This document shows positions 62,504 to 64,000 of a stretch of DNA of 64,000 nt, piece by piece. The stretch lies in NCBI RefSeq assembly GCF_007860135.1, contig NZ_SJPV01000001.1, positions 927,299-991,298 of the forward strand, written 5' to 3'. Each line of letters opens with the position of its first letter. The first letter of the stretch is position 1. The position numbers and the translations under genes are program-made. This DNA is from Novipirellula artificiosorum. GTDB lineage: Bacteria > Planctomycetota > Planctomycetia > Pirellulales > Pirellulaceae. A model generated the notes under the pieces. That model did no database searches. It was given only the letters and a program-made list of their open reading frames with translations, and had not been told where the DNA came from.

Positions 62504-62941
62504 AGTCGAGGATCCTTGGAATGGGGGTTAGGAAGTTACAAAGATGGGGGAAACCCTGATTTTGTCAGCAATCAAGTCGTTCAAGTCTAGCAAGACCAGC
62601 AGCATCTTTCATCGTGCGACATTCCGACGCACTTTTGCAGAGGGCTCTTCCACGGAATGGGTCGTGCAGTTTTTAAGTCTTTTGGTGGCGGTACGTTAGC
62701 GCATAAAAAATGACCTTCGGTGATATTGGGATTTCGCACAGAATGTGCGTCGCTATCAATTCCAAGAGCCACACGGAGGTCGTCATGAGTATAAGCGGTT
62801 CGGAGACAATAAAAAGAAAAGATAGATGAAAGGTGCCACCCACCGATCCTTCATGATGAAAGGTGCCACCCACCGATCGTTGACTTGCTTCTCGCCAATT
62901 GGTAGACTTGCGGACACTCATACTGATAGGAGCTTCAGGCT
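62504..62941. other. Intergenic stretch before the transposase gene
   Basis: 438 bases with no protein-like frame. It presumably holds the promoter of the DUF1080 genes. Its right half is AT-rich and carries the direct repeats at 62825-62878. Nothing else was recognised. Confidence 0.4.
62825..62878. repeat. Direct repeat pair with REP-like core, upstream of the RAYT gene
   Basis: Two exact 24-base copies (62825-62848 and 62855-62878) with period 30, core AAAGGTGCCACCCACCG. The reverse strand reads GGTGGGTGGCACCTTT, resembling REP sequences that accompany RAYT transposases. It lies about 65 bases before the transposase start. Confidence 0.8.
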
Positions 62942-64000
62942 ATGCCTCGTCCACAGCGTTGTGAACAATTTGAGTCGAGCGAAATCTGTATCGTCCATGT
63001 CGTCCAGAGGTGCGTGCGCCGCGCGTTTCTTGCTGGGGTGGATCATGCCACCGGTAATGACTATTCCTTCCGTAAAGAATGGATCCGAAGGAGAATGGAG
63101 GCTCTCGCCTCGGTGTTCGCCGTGGATGTTCTTTCTTATGCGGTGATGAGCAATCATATGCACCAAATCCTCCGTAATCGTCCAGACGTTTGCGCACAGT
63201 GGTCTGACCAGGATGTAGCTATCCGATGGCTGCGTGTCTTTCCCGGTCGACGACTGGAAGAACATCTGGCCGAACCGACTGAGAACGATGTCAAAACGCT
63301 TGTGGCAGACAAAGTTCTCTTGGCCGAAGTGCGAAAGCGATTGTCGGATATCTCTTGGTTCATGCGTGCGTTGGCCGAGCCGATCGCTCGGATGGCGAAC
63401 CATCAAGACGAATGCACCGGACGGTTTTGGGAAGGCCGCTTCAAGGCTCAACGAATCGTCGATGAGGCCGGTTTACTCGCTTGCAGCATGTACGTGGACC
63501 TCAATCCAGTCCGCGCGGCGATGGCCGAAAGCCCCGAAGAAGCCGAGCATACCAGTGCTTATGACCGGGCCAATGCGAGGCGTGGTGCAGTTTTGCCTTC
63601 GGCAGCGTTTGATTTGAAGCCGATTCCAACAAACGAGGCAGGACGCAAGATCCGCGAAACACCAGTCGATCAGCTTCGTGACGACCGCAAGGAGAAACGC
63701 AAGAACCCTACTGGGCGTCGTATCCGGCGCGATGATTGGCTCAGTCCCTTGACACTTGATTCGGACACCCTCTCGAGTGAACCGCAAGTTCACACCGATG
63801 GCGTTCGTAGCAGCGATAAGGGATTTCTCAACGTCGCCTGGAAGGAGTATTGGGAGCTTTTGCGCTGGACCGCGAAGCAGTCAACCAAGTGCGTGGAATC
63901 GGTGTTACCGCAGTCGCTTGCCAAGACACTGGCGGCTTTAGGAATCGATGCGTCGATGTGGCGAGACTTGATTTGGGAGTGGCAACGTTACTTTGGCAAG
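62942..64000 (+). CDS. REP-associated tyrosine transposase-like (RAYT, Y1_Tnp), right end cut by the window
   Basis: The frame from ATG 62942 is open for 353 codons to the window edge. It contains DVLSYAVMSNHMHQIL, the HUH-type metal site in its His-Met-His form, and CSMYVDLNPVRAAM, the catalytic Tyr helix of Y1 transposases. The spacer FWEGRFKAQRI before the Tyr is typical of the RAYT/IS200-like group. RAYTs are single-copy domesticated relatives of IS200/IS605 transposases that mobilise REP/REPIN sequences. The C-terminal part (after about residue 215) is longer than in short RAYTs. It has flanking direct repeats and a REPIN-like element 2.6 kb away, but no IS boundaries. Confidence 0.85.
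   Translation, partial: MPRPQRCEQFESSEICIVHVVQRCVRRAFLAGVDHATGNDYSFRKEWIRRRMEALASVFAVDVLSYAVMSNHMHQILRNRPDVCAQWSDQDVAIRWLRVFPGRRLEEHLAEPTENDVKTLVADKVLLAEVRKRLSDISWFMRALAEPIARMANHQDECTGRFWEGRFKAQRIVDEAGLLACSMYVDLNPVRAAMAESPEEAEHTSAYDRANARRGAVLPSAAFDLKPIPTNEAGRKIRETPVDQLRDDRKEKRKNPTGRRIRRDDWLSPLTLDSDTLSSEPQVHTDGVRSSDKGFLNVAWKEYWELLRWTAKQSTKCVESVLPQSLAKTLAALGIDASMWRDLIWEWQRYFGK

Noticed and set aside
1..64000. CRISPR array, prophage, integron or restriction-modification system
   Set aside because: No regularly spaced repeat-spacer array, cas gene, phage structural gene, integrase or methylase/endonuclease pair was found; the only nuclease-like sequence is the truncated TM0106-type gene.

Overview
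The window looks like chromosomal DNA of a marine planctomycete of the Pirellulaceae / Rhodopirellula type. The evidence is the gene content: sulfatases, GH29-type fucosidases, DUF1080 proteins, a FecR/LamG anti-sigma protein beside an ECF sigma factor, PQQ- and NHL-type propeller proteins, and a large surface protein with the planctomycete N-terminal motif LDQRRVLAA followed by cadherin-like and dockerin parts. No rRNA, tRNA, CRISPR array or prophage was recognised.

Layout. 1-8.2 kb is a decayed stretch. Remnants of at least seven genes (CaiB-type CoA-transferase, GT25-like protein, a sulfatase, a GH88-like enzyme, a TM0106-type RecB-like nuclease, an LRR protein, a coiled-coil protein) and a shortened sigma/anti-sigma pair lie around an intact GH29-SGNH fusion and the KDPG aldolase eda. 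8.4-12.3 kb holds a Tat-exported glycosidase-like protein, a CopD-like membrane protein and xylA with its own terminator. 12.4-17.1 kb is a minus-strand cluster encoding a REC-Ser/Thr kinase, a hybrid histidine kinase with HPt, a coiled-coil protein and a GT2. 17.3-23.1 kb holds a RidA-like protein, a methyltransferase, a Cys-rich protein, an anchored protein with a possible nuclease-like domain, an M42 peptidase and an HTH/receiver regulator. 23.3-30 kb has a heptanucleotide repeat abutting moaC, a polyprenyl synthase, a two-component pair, a lone WYL-like protein and a Gly/Tyr-rich secreted protein. 30-42.2 kb holds a 1004-residue surface protein, a TerC-like protein, a NIPSNAP protein, mutS, a sugar-binding lipoprotein, a sulfatase and a peroxiredoxin.

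The most interesting locus is 42.2-53.0 kb on the minus strand. It is a tightly coupled operon joining a cytoplasmic NADH-oxidising flavoprotein module (a NuoE-NuoF-ferredoxin fusion, plus a FAD/2Fe-2S/4Fe-4S protein without the second dinucleotide-binding domain) to a NapH/MauN-like membrane polyferredoxin, a Tat-exported NapG/MauM-like ferredoxin, a small Cys-rich membrane protein and two or three anchored beta-propeller proteins. I know of no named complex with this composition. It may move electrons between NAD(H) and the membrane or periplasm.

53.2-58.7 kb holds a secreted TPR protein, a TPR-containing histidine kinase, its response regulator and a vWA protein. 58.7-62.5 kb is a saccharide locus (GH29, a DUF1080-amidohydrolase fusion, DUF1080). 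A REPIN-like inverted repeat sits there, and a RAYT-type Y1 transposase gene runs off the right edge.
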